64,000 nt of DNA, taken from Microbulbifer sediminum. Lineage in GTDB: Bacteria; Pseudomonadota; Gammaproteobacteria; Pseudomonadales; Cellvibrionaceae. The stretch is from NCBI RefSeq assembly GCF_021729035.1, contig NZ_JAJSAP010000006.1:124001-188000 (forward strand), in the 5' to 3' direction. The notes below the pieces were generated by a model. That model made no database searches, was not told the DNA's origin, and saw only the letters and a program-made list of their open reading frames with translations. Of the stretch, positions 63,612-64,000 are shown piece by piece (the stretch's first letter is position 1; every line of letters begins with the position of its first letter). The position numbers and the translations under genes were made by a program.

Positions 63612-64000
63612 CCTGCTCCGGCTCGCACTGCTTGCTCTGATACTGGCCGGTTGTGGCGAGCGCGCCGGTAACAACGAGGGAGGGGAATCCCTCGGCGCCC
63701 TGAGCGACGCCCCCGGGCAGTTTCGGCAGGCGCTACCGGGTATGACCGTCCGCCTGCCGGAGGATATGGGGGCGCACCGGCAATACCGCCTCGAGTGGTG
63801 GTACCTGACCGCCAACCTGCAGGGCGCCGGTGGCGAGCGCTTCGGTGTGCAGTGGACACTGTTCCGGTTTGGTCTGGAGCCCGGGCCCTTTGAAAACCCT
63901 GAGCCCGGCTGGCACCGCAATGAGGTCTGGCTCGCCCACGCGGCACTCAGCCGCCCGGGTGATCACCGGTTTGCCGCCCGCAGTGCCCGCGGCGGCACCG
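63604..64000 (+). CDS. AttH/CrtC-like lipocalin-fold lipoprotein (partial, cut by window end)
   Basis: A 132-residue N-terminal fragment. The lipoprotein signal (MNSLLRLALLALILAGCGE, Cys17 in LAGC) is followed by a Gly/Glu-rich linker and the start of an AttH-type domain (carotenoid 1,2-hydratase/svf1-like), with YRLEWWYLTANLQG and ERFGVQWTLFRFGLEPG. It starts inside the permease gene (ATG 63604, overlap of eight bases). Homologous proteins are encoded beside LolD/FtsX-type transporters; the transported substrate is unknown. Confidence 0.85.
   Translation, partial: MNSLLRLALLALILAGCGERAGNNEGGESLGALSDAPGQFRQALPGMTVRLPEDMGAHRQYRLEWWYLTANLQGAGGERFGVQWTLFRFGLEPGPFENPEPGWHRNEVWLAHAALSRPGDHRFAARSARGGT

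Noticed and set aside
1-64000. tRNA, rRNA, CRISPR, insertion sequence, prophage or toxin-antitoxin signatures
   Set aside because: I looked for cloverleaf-like ends, direct-repeat arrays, transposase or integrase motifs and paired small genes on both strands and saw none.

Overview
The window is about 64 kb of GC-rich, gene-dense chromosome from a gammaproteobacterium. Gene content points to a marine Cellvibrionales-type organism (Microbulbifer/Saccharophagus relatives). Evidence includes a fused BioH-BioC protein, a serB/ytjB pair, a FimX-like protein, the liu leucine pathway under a MerR regulator, a PsrA-type operator in front of a FadE-like dehydrogenase, and a BirA operator in front of bioB. 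The genus is an inference; no rRNA gene is present to settle it. I saw no tRNA, rRNA, IS element, prophage or CRISPR array. Many starts are GTG or TTG and many genes overlap by 1 to 4 bases, so much of the region is in tight operons.

Region by region. 0-4.3 kb: end of a membrane protein, a GNAT acetyltransferase, a VOC protein, then a three-gene operon (KSIII-type ketosynthase, haem-oxygenase-fold di-iron-type oxidase, unknown 311-aa protein) that looks like a minimal undescribed biosynthetic unit. 4.4-7.8 kb: small membrane protein, SrkA kinase, CysE, GNAT protein. 7.8-10.6 kb: complete elongation factor P module (epmA, efp, divergent epmB). 10.7-14.7 kb: PilZ-like protein and FimX-like degenerate GGDEF/EAL protein. 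14.8-19.5 kb: M1 aminopeptidase lipoprotein, a 42-aa lipoprotein, serB and ytjB/ahpA. 19.6-26.8 kb: liuRABCDE for leucine/isovalerate breakdown to acetoacetate and acetyl-CoA.

26.9-33.0 kb: DUF945 protein, small membrane protein, a degenerate hybrid sensor protein, an alaE-racemase operon and a FabH-like condensing enzyme. 33.0-39.2 kb: comF divergent from bioB-bioF-bioHC, with an L,D-transpeptidase on the other strand before bioD. 39.6-45.1 kb: FadE-like dehydrogenase with a PsrA-type operator, DUF3094 and nitroreductase pair, EVE protein, and an AlgZ/AlgR-like LytS/LytTR two-component system. 45.3-52.3 kb: a probably frameshifted small secreted protein, an MscS-family channel, a rhomboid protease with TPR-like tail and two tandem paralogues combining a B-box-like zinc finger, membrane segments and TPR repeats. 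52.4-56.5 kb: PepB, DUF3667, AraC regulator, DUF805. 56.6-64 kb: putative selenate/phosphonate-type ABC transporter with a double-length permease, CAP-domain protein, and an AttEFGH-like operon (ATPase, FtsX-type permease, lipocalin-like lipoprotein) cut by the window end.

Most of the window is core metabolism. The best candidates for something new are the 1.55-4.30 kb ketosynthase/oxidase/unknown operon, the rhomboid with duplicated zinc-finger/TPR membrane proteins, the alaE-racemase pair, and the phospho-relay protein that has lost its catalytic residues.
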